The notes beneath the pieces are model-generated. The model did not search any database. It saw only the letters and a list, made by a program, of their open reading frames with translations, and was not told the DNA's origin. From JAIYCX01 sp964353175 (GTDB lineage Bacteria > Bdellovibrionota_C > UBA2361 > SZUA-149 > DAOLCO01), in NCBI GenBank assembly GCA_964353175.1, contig CAYGUX010000015.1:1-64000 (forward strand): a DNA stretch of 64,000 nt, given 5' to 3'. The translations under genes and the position numbers were made by a program. Positions 26,740 to 34,847 of this stretch are shown in pieces (within the stretch, counting starts at the first letter, position 1; each line of letters starts with the position of its first letter).

Positions 26740-28927
26740 TACTTATCAATCTTTCCTGTTCTAGGGGTATCTTCACTGCTCCAAAAAAATCATAATGGCC
26801 AATGCCATCTAACAATCCAGCCAAACCGGACTTGTCTGAAAAATATACTCTATTAGAGCCCTTTAGCTTCTCAAGCGGTTCTCTAAATCCTCCTACTACC
26901 ACTCCTAAGGTAGAACCTTTAAGCATAGGGATATCGTTAGCAGCAAACCCCGCAACTAATATCTTATCAGGGTCCACTCCCCATCGAAGACCTAGGTGTC
27001 TTAAGGCCATACCAGTAGAAGCTCTAATGGGTATTATATCGATCTTGTTATCAAAGGACCAAACAATATTTACTCTAAGTCCAATCTGCCTTAAGTACTT
27101 TGATAAAGCAGTCTTAGTTAAAGTAGTATCAAGCAGACATGTATAACTAATTTTAAACTCTGTTATTTCGACCTGTTCTTGTAGCTTTAATTCAGGAACT
27201 TTACTAAGAGCATCCAATAAACGCTCTCTCCTCCATCGATGGGCAATGTGTGTCCTCCATAAATAGTCCTCTACTAAAACCTTCCCATAATGAATCACAC
27301 TTCCAGCGCCTGAAATAATAATTGCTGGCGTAGGCATATCCAGGTCATTGATTTTATTTAAAGCACTCTTAATAGATCGACCTGTACTAACACCAAAACA
27401 AAGTTTTTTATCGCAACCTATTACTATCTCCTTAAACTTAGCCATCTCATCCCTAGAACCTTCAAGGACGTGATCCAAATTAACCATCAAGATTCTATCA
27501 AAGCTTGCTAAAGGAGTATGATAAGCACTTATAACATTCGGAGTATCTTTAAATCTATTTCGAATATCTGCCACCTCAGAGAGATAACTATCTACATGGG
27601 TAAACCATGAGTAGTTCTCTACAGACTTAGTCATTCCATGTTCCGAGTATTCATCCCATAACTTTGGATCTCCTACGATCTTCGTGATAGCAGAGGATAT
27701 TTCATCACTTGAAGTAGGCTTAACAAGTATCCCATTCTCACATTTAGCTAAAATTTCAGCCGGGCCTCCTTCTTTGGTTGCAACAATAGGTACTCCACTT
27801 GCGGCAGCCTCTATTATGGTCAACCCAAAAGGTTCGTTCAAAGCAGGATTTACAAAAACTCCCCTAGTCAATCTGGCTAAAGCATATAGAATAGCAATAT
27901 CCTCTGGTGCATGCTCCTTTGGTAAAGCTACAGAACCATATAAATCATGCTCATCGATCAATGCAAAAATCTGCCTAAAAACTCTCCTAGAAGCGGCACT
28001 TAATTTTGCTACTTCAGTACGAATTCCGGCGACTAAAATCAGATTAGCATTTTCCCTCAAAGTTGGACTAGACCCAAATGCTTCTATCAATGCTGGGAAA
28101 TTCTTTTTAGCATCAGGTCTAGCAATGGCTAGGACACTAGGCTTTCTCGGATCTTTCAAAAAACGACTGATGGTTTTGTAAATTTGAGAGTCAAATACCT
28201 TACTAGAATCTATATTTTGATATTTTCCCAGATCGATTCCAGGCGGAATCACCCGCATTAATTCAGGCCGATAGTGGTCATAAAGTTCGTACTGTTCTTC
28301 TACTTCCTGCTTCGTGCTAGCAATTACAACAGAGGCTGTTTCTAACGTAAATTCTTCCGCTTCTATTCTATTTGTAAACTTAAAACGGTGATTTAAAGAA
28401 CTTTCCTCGCTTCCCTTCTTAATTAAACGGTCTTTCTTTACACGACCCAAAGAATGGCCTGTGAAAATAAAAGGTACTCCTAAGAGTCGGCTTACTTGAC
28501 CACCGATTATCCCTGCGTCAGCATAATGACCATGAATAATATCAGGTCTCTCACCAACTGATCGAATATGGCTAAGTACCGCATCAGAAAATTCGCTTAC
28601 ATAAGGCCATAAGTTCTCTTTCTTTAGATATCGCCTAGGTCCTACTTGAAGCCTAACAATTGAAGCTTTATCATTTAAAACTGTTTCAGGCTCTTTATAC
28701 GTAGGGTCAATATTTTTACCTTCTACCGATCGGGTAATTAGTTCAACTTTTCGCACCTCATCTCTCTGCGACAAAGCCTGAGCCAATTCCAATACATACT
28801 TAATTTGCCCCCCCGTATCAGGGTCCCGGCCCAACTCAAGGCTATCATGCCTTAATAAGCCGTGTACGCTCAACATTATAATATAGAGACCACTCGACGT
28901 GCTCGTAGTATTACTATTCTTTTTCAT
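26732..28927 (-). CDS. Sucrose-phosphate synthase with degenerate HAD tail
   Basis: 731 residues. The N-terminal GT4 region begins with VHGLLR and ELGRDPDTGGQ (31-41), and later carries NEPFGLTIIEAAASG (E-x7-E). This is the sucrose-phosphate synthase type that makes sucrose-6-phosphate from UDP-glucose and fructose-6-phosphate. From about residue 475 a HAD-like sucrose-phosphatase domain follows, but its first motif reads NLDHVLEG instead of DxDGT. The first catalytic Asp is therefore replaced, so phosphatase activity is doubtful. The intact phosphatase-like gene lies divergent, 112 bases away. First gene of the sps-amylosucrase-SLC12 operon. Confidence 0.93.
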   Translation of the reverse strand: MKKNSNTTSTSSGLYIIMLSVHGLLRHDSLELGRDPDTGGQIKYVLELAQALSQRDEVRKVELITRSVEGKNIDPTYKEPETVLNDKASIVRLQVGPRRYLKKENLWPYVSEFSDAVLSHIRSVGERPDIIHGHYADAGIIGGQVSRLLGVPFIFTGHSLGRVKKDRLIKKGSEESSLNHRFKFTNRIEAEEFTLETASVVIASTKQEVEEQYELYDHYRPELMRVIPPGIDLGKYQNIDSSKVFDSQIYKTISRFLKDPRKPSVLAIARPDAKKNFPALIEAFGSSPTLRENANLILVAGIRTEVAKLSAASRRVFRQIFALIDEHDLYGSVALPKEHAPEDIAILYALARLTRGVFVNPALNEPFGLTIIEAAASGVPIVATKEGGPAEILAKCENGILVKPTSSDEISSAITKIVGDPKLWDEYSEHGMTKSVENYSWFTHVDSYLSEVADIRNRFKDTPNVISAYHTPLASFDRILMVNLDHVLEGSRDEMAKFKEIVIGCDKKLCFGVSTGRSIKSALNKINDLDMPTPAIIISGAGSVIHYGKVLVEDYLWRTHIAHRWRRERLLDALSKVPELKLQEQVEITEFKISYTCLLDTTLTKTALSKYLRQIGLRVNIVWSFDNKIDIIPIRASTGMALRHLGLRWGVDPDKILVAGFAANDIPMLKGSTLGVVVGGFREPLEKLKGSNRVYFSDKSGLAGLLDGIGHYDFFGAVKIPLEQERLISNE

Positions 28928-29039
28928 TAATCCATGGAACTTATTTATAACTTCAATCTTAGTCTATCTTCATGTATTAATTCTGCAAGTATTTTTATAA
29001 TAGATATAAAAAGGCTCTAACATCACAGCAATCACCCTA

Positions 29040-29837
29040 ATGAACTCTAAATACCTTTTTGCATCAGATATCGACGGAACCTTAATACCACATAATGAGG
29101 ATAATCAGAAAAAGTTACGTACGGCCTTTTCTAAGCGTATTGAGGATACCTCGAATCAAGTTGACCTATGTTATGCCTCAGGACGCTCCCTACTACTTAT
29201 TAATGAGGCAATAAGCACATATTCTCTCCCTAAGCCCACCTTTTTAATCACAGACGTAGGCACAGGTCTCTATGAAATATCAGACCAAAACTATCTTCCC
29301 ATAAACAAATACCAAGAGACGCTAGCGAATATGATAGAAATGGATTCTCTCCAACTTCTACACTCAAACCTAAGCTCCATACCAGCACTAAAGAGGCAAA
29401 AAGAAGAAAATCAATCAACCTTTAAACTTAGCTACGACACAGCCGAAAACCTACTAGAGCAAACACTAGAACAAATCAAACAAACACTCTCCCCCCATCT
29501 CACAAAGATACAGATCATTAGCAGCAGAGACCCTAAGAAAAACTGCGCCCTGATTGACATCATACCCGCAATTGCAAACAAATTTAATGCACTTAACTTC
29601 CTTATTGACTCTAAAAGCTACGCACATGCCAAAGTAGTTTACGCCGGAGACTCAGGAAACGACCTAGCGGTCTTTAAGAGCGGAATACAATCAATAGTAG
29701 TTCAAAACACAGATCAAAACACCAAAGACGCGATAAACGCCCACCCTCAAAGCAATCAAACAAACTGCTACTTTGCAAAAACAACAGTAATCGAAGGAGT
29801 GCTAGAAGGCTGGGAGCACTATAAATTGCCTTTATAA
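29040..29837 (+). CDS. Sucrose-6-phosphate phosphatase-like HAD hydrolase
   Basis: 265 residues, HAD superfamily class IIB. Motif I is intact: DIDGT with Asp10 (nucleophile) and Asp12. Motif II is ASGRS (46-50), a Lys near 181 fits motif III, and GDSGND (203-208) is motif IV. TDVGT at 71-75 and overall length fit the sucrose-phosphate phosphatase group. It would remove phosphate from sucrose-6-phosphate made by the divergent synthase, whose own phosphatase-like domain looks inactive. A TATAAT -10-like box at 28996-29001 may serve it. Mannosyl-3-phosphoglycerate phosphatase is a related alternative. Confidence 0.8.
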   Translation: MNSKYLFASDIDGTLIPHNEDNQKKLRTAFSKRIEDTSNQVDLCYASGRSLLLINEAISTYSLPKPTFLITDVGTGLYEISDQNYLPINKYQETLANMIEMDSLQLLHSNLSSIPALKRQKEENQSTFKLSYDTAENLLEQTLEQIKQTLSPHLTKIQIISSRDPKKNCALIDIIPAIANKFNALNFLIDSKSYAHAKVVYAGDSGNDLAVFKSGIQSIVVQNTDQNTKDAINAHPQSNQTNCYFAKTTVIEGVLEGWEHYKLPL

Positions 29838-29869
29838 AGCCAGCCTCAAATCAATACAATACCAAGGGA

Positions 29870-29897
29870 GGGCGACCGCAAGGGATCGCCCCTACAG
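29870..29897. repeat. GGGCGACC dispersed repeat, single copy
   Basis: This 28-base unit differs at only a few positions from the right arm of the inverted pair at 16586-16612 and contains its own GGGCGA/TCGCCC stem. It lies downstream of the phosphatase-like gene and may serve as its terminator. No open reading frame is seen in it. Confidence 0.6.
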
Positions 29898-29978
29898 AGT
29901 TCATCCTTCTTATCTGAGATTAAATAACGGGATAGTCCAAGACAGAAGTGCGCACTGTGGCACGCTTCAAACTAAGAA

Positions 29979-30132
29979 GGCCCAGTAAAGAATTTGTTCT
30001 TTGGAGCGGGTTGGAAGACCCGATTTGGCAAGTTTAAAATGCCTAGCTCAAATCGGGTCTGACGCCTCGGAGCTCATAACGCAAAGCGTTATGGCGAGAA
30101 TGAGCACCAGAGAACAAATTCTTTACTGGGCC
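29979..30132. repeat. Large inverted-repeat element with nested hairpins
   Basis: A 26-bp outer stem (29979-30004/30107-30132, one T-G mismatch that is a G-U pair in RNA) encloses two inner hairpins: 30017-30027/30049-30059 (11 bp, perfect) and 30075-30082/30086-30093 (8 bp, perfect, AAA loop). The result is a cruciform or three-way junction. There is no transposase. It lies between the phosphatase-like gene and the convergent cytochrome c gene. It could be a MITE, a strong bidirectional terminator or a structured RNA. Confidence 0.65.
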
Positions 30133-30154
30133 GGCGACGCATCTCTAAAAAAAC

Positions 30155-30526
30155 CTACTTCCTCAAACTCGCAACATACTTAGCCAAAGCTTTTCTATCC
30201 GCTTCTGGAAGATCCCCTCTTGCTACCATCATCATACTCCCACCATACTTTAATGCACCGTTGGTAATCACATTAAAAATATCCGCCTCAGTCCCCATCT
30301 TCCCATCACCATCAGTGTCATACTTATAATTAGCAGCAACAAAGTTTGCAGGCTTTGGATCTAAAGCAGCTCCAGCTACTCCATCTCCAGCTCCCGTCAC
30401 ACCATGACATGCAGTACAAGCACCCATTCCATTATAAACTTCTTTACCTTTTGCTAGATCATCCGCATGGGCCAAGAAGCTAAATGTTAAAATTCCGCCA
30501 AGAACGGCTAATTTTTTAATTTTCAT
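30155..30526 (-). CDS. Periplasmic monohaem cytochrome c
   Basis: 123 residues. A signal peptide ends near AHA (19-21). A single CTACH haem motif (Cys37, Cys40, His41) follows, and a Met cluster at 98-100 can supply the distal ligand, so it is a class I electron carrier of the c551/c553 size. An acidic loop at residues 70-80 (D-x-D-x-D-G spacing) resembles a calcium-binding loop and is unusual for such a small cytochrome. Monocistronic. Redox partner unknown. Confidence 0.9.
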   Translation of the reverse strand: MKIKKLAVLGGILTFSFLAHADDLAKGKEVYNGMGACTACHGVTGAGDGVAGAALDPKPANFVAANYKYDTDGDGKMGTEADIFNVITNGALKYGGSMMMVARGDLPEADRKALAKYVASLRK

Positions 30527-30799
30527 ACTATCTCCTATAAAAATTGGAATATTACCAGTTGCTTATAGTCCTTTCACGTCGCATTGCAAATCTATTCCGC
30601 AAAGACCTCAAATTTAGACTCTAAGTTCAAAAGTCCTTTTTATGCACACTTTTATCAGAAACTAGTCACAACCTTTTTGTAGCGATTATCGAAGCAAGCC
30701 GGTGGTAAAATCATAACCTGCTGTGATAATACTCAAAAATACGATAAAGGTACGGACACCTTTACAATGTTAAACAATCTAACCCTAAGGATGGGGATT

Positions 30800-31177
30800 A
30801 TGTTTATGAAAAGAGCCTTCTATACATTTATATTTCTTGTGGCAGTAACATTTCGACCACCTTTGGCCCTCTGTGACCAAGATAATAGCTTCGAGAATTA
30901 TCAAAGAAAAGAGAAAGTAAGAGACCTATGCGAGAAGAATCCAAACCACTCTCGGTGTGATAAATTCCTAGACGCTGAATATCGTCGCTACAGTGATGTG
31001 GAACGATACTCAAAAGAAAATCAGCTTATGGAAGAAGGAAGAAATACGGAGTCTCACGAAAAAACAATTCAACGTGAACTTTTAACTTTCTGTAGAGAAA
31101 ATCCAGATGCCATGAGATGTAAAAAGCTAAAGAGCAGACCAAGACTCAGACACTCTGCCAGCAACGCTCAGAGGTAA
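30800..31177 (+). CDS. Small secreted Cys-motif protein, unknown function
   Basis: About 125 residues from ATG at 30800, which follows a GGATGGGG ribosome site; an in-frame ATG at 30767 is less likely and ATG at 30806 also possible. A signal peptide covers about the first 28 residues. The mature part carries the motif L/F-C-x2-NP-x4-RC twice (LCEKNPNHSRC and FCRENPDAMRC), about 60 residues apart, so a two-copy internal repeat with two disulfides is likely. The last 51 bases overlap the convergent surE gene. Family not recognised. Confidence 0.6.
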   Translation: MFMKRAFYTFIFLVAVTFRPPLALCDQDNSFENYQRKEKVRDLCEKNPNHSRCDKFLDAEYRRYSDVERYSKENQLMEEGRNTESHEKTIQRELLTFCRENPDAMRCKKLKSRPRLRHSASNAQR

Positions 31178-31987
31178 GTTTAAGTTACCGTAGTCATAGT
31201 CAAGTCTAAACAAAGAATATACGACCCTACCTGCAAAAAGTAACTCCATATCACTTGATAGGGTTGGTTTGTACTCTAAGGACTCCTTAAAATTTTCTAC
31301 AAAGCCTGAAAACTTATGTTTCCATTGGTTTGGGGAGACCTCTTGGTAGAGTGGAAGAAATCTATTATTACTTGGAGTAGTTAAGACTGGCTCTAAGTCT
31401 GGATCAAACTTAGCGGGACTATTGAACGAACAATAATGAGCCACTGCAGACTCCCCTAAAATTGAGCCAGAATTTATAATCGCTCTCGCGGCCTTCAATA
31501 AATATCGATTGATGTTATTAAATTTTTCTTCAAAGCTACTCAAAACTTCAAAATCCCTTACGTTCCAAGCATTTTTAATATCGGCATCTACAAACAGAGA
31601 GAAAGCGATACTAGGAATCCCATGTAAGGCACCAAACTTAGCCCCATTTAAAGTCCCAGAACTATGAGAAAATGCTACTCCTGAATTCATGCCCGCATTT
31701 AAACCACTAATTATAAGGTCAGGGTAGTTTATAGGCAGTCCTGATAAGGCAATAGAAACGCAATCTGCTGGAGTTCCATCCACGACAAAGACCTGAGTCC
31801 CCTCAAGTACTTTTTCTGAGACACTAATTTCAGCATCTCTAGTTATAGCCCCGGCTATCCAACTTTTTTCAAACGCAGGAACCACTGCTGAAAGATTTTT
31901 GATCCAAGCTTGCTTTTTACATTCCCTTAACAATGACCAAAACAAGGGGCAATCAACTCCATCATCATTGACAATGAGCACATTCAT
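31127..31987 (-). CDS. surE: SurE-like 5'/3'-nucleotidase
   Basis: 286 residues. VNDDG at 6-10 supplies the metal-binding Asp pair. GTPADCV, IISGLNAGMNSG and SSGTLNGAKFGALHGIPSIAFS are the SurE core motifs. SurE removes phosphate from nucleoside monophosphates and helps in stationary phase and stress. It follows dcd by 6 bases, so the two form a nucleotide-metabolism operon. Somewhat longer than typical SurE (about 250). Confidence 0.88.
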   Translation of the reverse strand: MNVLIVNDDGVDCPLFWSLLRECKKQAWIKNLSAVVPAFEKSWIAGAITRDAEISVSEKVLEGTQVFVVDGTPADCVSIALSGLPINYPDLIISGLNAGMNSGVAFSHSSGTLNGAKFGALHGIPSIAFSLFVDADIKNAWNVRDFEVLSSFEEKFNNINRYLLKAARAIINSGSILGESAVAHYCSFNSPAKFDPDLEPVLTTPSNNRFLPLYQEVSPNQWKHKFSGFVENFKESLEYKPTLSSDMELLFAGRVVYSLFRLDYDYGNLNLPLSVAGRVSESWSAL

Positions 31988-31993
31988 TATTTC

Positions 31994-32518
31994 TTACTTC
32001 TTTTTTTCGTCAGTGGTAATCGGGAAAAATGAATCTGTCCAAGCTTTAGTCGCACCCCTCTGACCTTGATAATTTCCTACCTTACCCTCGCCATAAGCAA
32101 CTTCTGGAGGTTCCTCCATCTGCAAGAATACGATTTGCGCAACTCTCATCCCAACATTAAGCTTCCTAGGATATGGGCCTAAATTTTGTAACTCTAGAGT
32201 GACTTGCCCTGTGAAGTTACAATCTATCCATCCACTAAGGCTATGGTTCAACCACAATCTTCCAAGAGAACTTTTAAGTTTTAAATCACCGACAACATCT
32301 CTAGGCATTTTAATAACTTCCCTAGTCGTAGCCAAGACCACTTCCCCAGGAAATAGGACTATCTCTTCAGCCTTAAACTCCTCTGGCTCTCTTGTGGGAC
32401 AGATCCAATGATCTCCCAAGGTTAAATCATAACTTGCAGGATTAACGTGTGCAGAATTAAAGGGAATTGCTCCCCCACTTTCGCCCCATTTTCTTATCCA
32501 ATGATCAGGTTTCACCAT
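31994..32518 (-). CDS. dcd: dCTP deaminase family protein
   Basis: 174 residues. ASYDLTLGD, LKSSLGRLWLNHS, GWIDCNFTGQVTLELQN (catalytic Glu in TLELQN) and the final YQGQRGAT tail match the dCTP deaminase/dUTPase trimer family. It makes dUTP from dCTP. Dcd and bifunctional or dUTPase-like members are hard to tell apart by eye, and the core is somewhat divergent. First gene of the dcd-surE operon, divergent from the histidine kinase gene. Confidence 0.8.
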   Translation of the reverse strand: MVKPDHWIRKWGESGGAIPFNSAHVNPASYDLTLGDHWICPTREPEEFKAEEIVLFPGEVVLATTREVIKMPRDVVGDLKLKSSLGRLWLNHSLSGWIDCNFTGQVTLELQNLGPYPRKLNVGMRVAQIVFLQMEEPPEVAYGEGKVGNYQGQRGATKAWTDSFFPITTDEKKK

Positions 32519-32679
32519 AAAATTAGTGCTCCATATAGCTTAGCATGAAAACTAGCTAATTATTACAAGGGGTTAGTATTTACCTTCAAGTTAAATCTAA
32601 TCCACCGTTTTTTAATCTTATAGCATCATAATTAAATGAAATAAAAAGTCGAGCCTAGCTAAGTGTAATCACGAATAGA

Positions 32680-34212
32680 ATGAACCCAACCGAAGAAAGC
32701 GTACATATTCCCAGTACCACCACAGTCAATGGAGCGAAGCTTCCATCTGAGGTGCTTTTGGTTGAAGACGATAAAGCACATGCTCAATTAATCGCTAGGG
32801 CAATCAGAGGCCTCGCCGTAAAAATCAATCACGTTGAGTCCATAGAAGAGGCTAGATTATTTCTAGAAAACAATTCAGTCGATTTAGTCCTTACAGATTT
32901 AAACCTAGTTACAAGCTCTGGCCTAGAACTAGTGAAAGAACTTACCCAGCAATCAAGTGAACTACCAGTTGTGGTTCTTACAAGCTCATCCAATCTAGAC
33001 GATGCAGTAAAGGCAATGAGAGAGGGCGCCTGGGACTATCTCACTAAACAATTTACAGCAACATTCCCCCGACAGCTCGAAATGGTACTTAGCAGAACTT
33101 GGATAAGAGCAATAGAGAAGAGAGGAGAGAAAGAGGCCGCAGAAGAAAGGAATGCTTTTTGGATGGCTACTAGCCTAGCAGAAGATGGGGTTGCGATTCT
33201 AAGCTCACGAGGAGACTTACTATTTAAGAATCCTAGTTTTGATGATTTCACAGAAGTCCTTTCAAACGGGCACGAAGAGCAACTGGGTTTAGAGCCTTCT
33301 ATCACGGCTTTAATTGCTCAACACGACTTTCAACTTTCGCAAGAATTTTTTAGTCAAATCGTAGTTGGAGAAAACTCTCTCTGGCGATCTGAGCTTACAG
33401 TTGACAGCAATAACGAGAACGTACAAAAATTCTACTCCCTAAGACTGACTACAGTCATTAAAAATGAGGCTAGTAGTAATGGTAATGCCTTACGTTATCA
33501 TATTCTTTGGATTAGAGATTTAACTTCTCTAAAGATTAGCGCTACTAGAGAGAAAAACATGTTGGCCACTACAACTCACGATCTAAAAGGCCCTCTTGGT
33601 GCAATTTTAACAAGCACAGAACTAATGTTAGAGGACGAGCCAGGGGAAATCGCCGAGAAGATGTTATTTAGAGTAGCTTCATGTGCCAGAACATGTGTTA
33701 GTTTGATCGATGGCTTACTTAGTGCAAGGCGTCTAGAAGATGGAATGTTGGACATTGCGAAAGATTGGATTGATATTCAAGAAGTCGGAGCGGATGTCTA
33801 TGATGATTTTATTCCTGTAGCAAAATCTAAAGATATTAAATTCCTATTTGTACGACCCGAAAAAGAAATAAAACTTTTTGCAGACAAACTATCTATCCAT
33901 AGAATTTTATCCAACTTAATTAGCAATGCCTTAAAATTTACACCACCAAAGGGTGAAGTGGTTCTTGAGCTAGAATCCGTCAAGAACGGAGTAGATATCA
34001 AAATCAGTGATACAGGTGCTGGGATACCCCTTGAAAAACAATCAAAACTATTCGATATGTTTTCCAGGTCAAAAGAACACTCGCAAGTCGAAGGAACAGG
34101 ACTAGGTCTATACATCACAAAAGAGTTAGTAGATTACCACCAAGGAAAAATAGTCCTAAAAAGCAAACCAGGCCTGGGTACGAGCTTCTTAATTTCTCTA
34201 AGAAATCCTTAA
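32680..34212 (+). CDS. Receiver-histidine kinase hybrid, cytoplasmic
   Basis: 510 residues, no membrane segment. An N-terminal receiver domain (about 22-140; Asp30/31, phosphoacceptor Asp73, Thr101, Lys123) is followed by a PAS-like region (about 155-285). A HisKA domain has phosphoacceptor His300 (TTHDLKGPLGA), and an HATPase domain has Asn416, DTGAGIP at 444-450 and GTGLGLYI at 472-479. Receiver-first order means it is probably controlled by phosphotransfer from another kinase. The downstream response regulator is not encoded nearby. Confidence 0.92.
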   Translation: MNPTEESVHIPSTTTVNGAKLPSEVLLVEDDKAHAQLIARAIRGLAVKINHVESIEEARLFLENNSVDLVLTDLNLVTSSGLELVKELTQQSSELPVVVLTSSSNLDDAVKAMREGAWDYLTKQFTATFPRQLEMVLSRTWIRAIEKRGEKEAAEERNAFWMATSLAEDGVAILSSRGDLLFKNPSFDDFTEVLSNGHEEQLGLEPSITALIAQHDFQLSQEFFSQIVVGENSLWRSELTVDSNNENVQKFYSLRLTTVIKNEASSNGNALRYHILWIRDLTSLKISATREKNMLATTTHDLKGPLGAILTSTELMLEDEPGEIAEKMLFRVASCARTCVSLIDGLLSARRLEDGMLDIAKDWIDIQEVGADVYDDFIPVAKSKDIKFLFVRPEKEIKLFADKLSIHRILSNLISNALKFTPPKGEVVLELESVKNGVDIKISDTGAGIPLEKQSKLFDMFSRSKEHSQVEGTGLGLYITKELVDYHQGKIVLKSKPGLGTSFLISLRNP

Positions 34213-34487
34213 GAGCCTAAGAAAACCCCTGAACCAAAGTTAGTACTTGGTGCTATTAAATAGATTTTGACGATTGTGAGAGACTACGATGCTAAAAACG
34301 CAAAAAATCTAAACGGTTATGGGGAAAGGGTCTTTTATAGACGGAGTGTTATTACTCATATTAGAAGTAGCCACGCACCTTACCCAGATCCAAAGTAGCC
34401 CAGCTCATAGACTCCGAAGCCTGCATCTACCAATATATTTCTGCTTGTGCTATAAAGCAGGCTATTGGCACACTAAGGAACTCATAA

Positions 34488-34772
34488 ATGCAGACTAAAA
34501 AACTTAGCGAACTATTAATTGGCGAAGAGGCTACTATTGATAGTATCTCTACTGACCATCGAGAACTAAGGGTGAAGCTACAAACGTTCGGCTTAACTCA
34601 AGGGACTAAAGTGAAAGTAAAAAGCGTTGCCCCTTTTGGTGATCCAATTACAATTTCAGTTAGAGGCTTTCTACTCTCTCTTCGGCTTTCTGAAGCAGAT
34701 GTGGTTGGAGTCAAAATTGAATCATTTGAGTTTTCTAATAATTCTGAGCTTCCACTTGTAGCAAATCAATAA
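34488..34772 (+). CDS. feoA: Ferrous iron transport protein A
   Basis: 94 residues, SH3-like FeoA domain: LSELLIGEEATI, LRVKLQTFGLTQGTKVKVKSVAPFGDPITISVRG-LLSLRLSEAD. It assists FeoB in Fe(II) uptake. It lies 75 bases before feoB. The 275-base upstream gap holds no convincing Fur box that I can see, only a possible TTGACG -35 (34267) with a weak -10. Confidence 0.93.
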   Translation: MQTKKLSELLIGEEATIDSISTDHRELRVKLQTFGLTQGTKVKVKSVAPFGDPITISVRGFLLSLRLSEADVVGVKIESFEFSNNSELPLVANQ

Positions 34773-34847
34773 TCATTTTAAGCTGACCCTTAATATAGAA
34801 ACGCTAATTCTCTACTGACTTAAATAGACTTACATACTGACCCCACA

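Noticed and set aside
27684..28181. A 165-codon frame antisense to sucrose-phosphate synthase
   Set aside because: It is the mirror of a well-supported gene with clear GT4 motifs on the other strand.
30001..30183. A 60-codon open frame inside the cruciform element
   Set aside because: It lies within the inverted repeat and its frame is explained by the stem sequence; no ribosome site or signal.
34213..34487. A Fur box upstream of feoA
   Set aside because: I searched by eye and found no convincing 19-bp inverted repeat; only a weak sigma-70-like -35.
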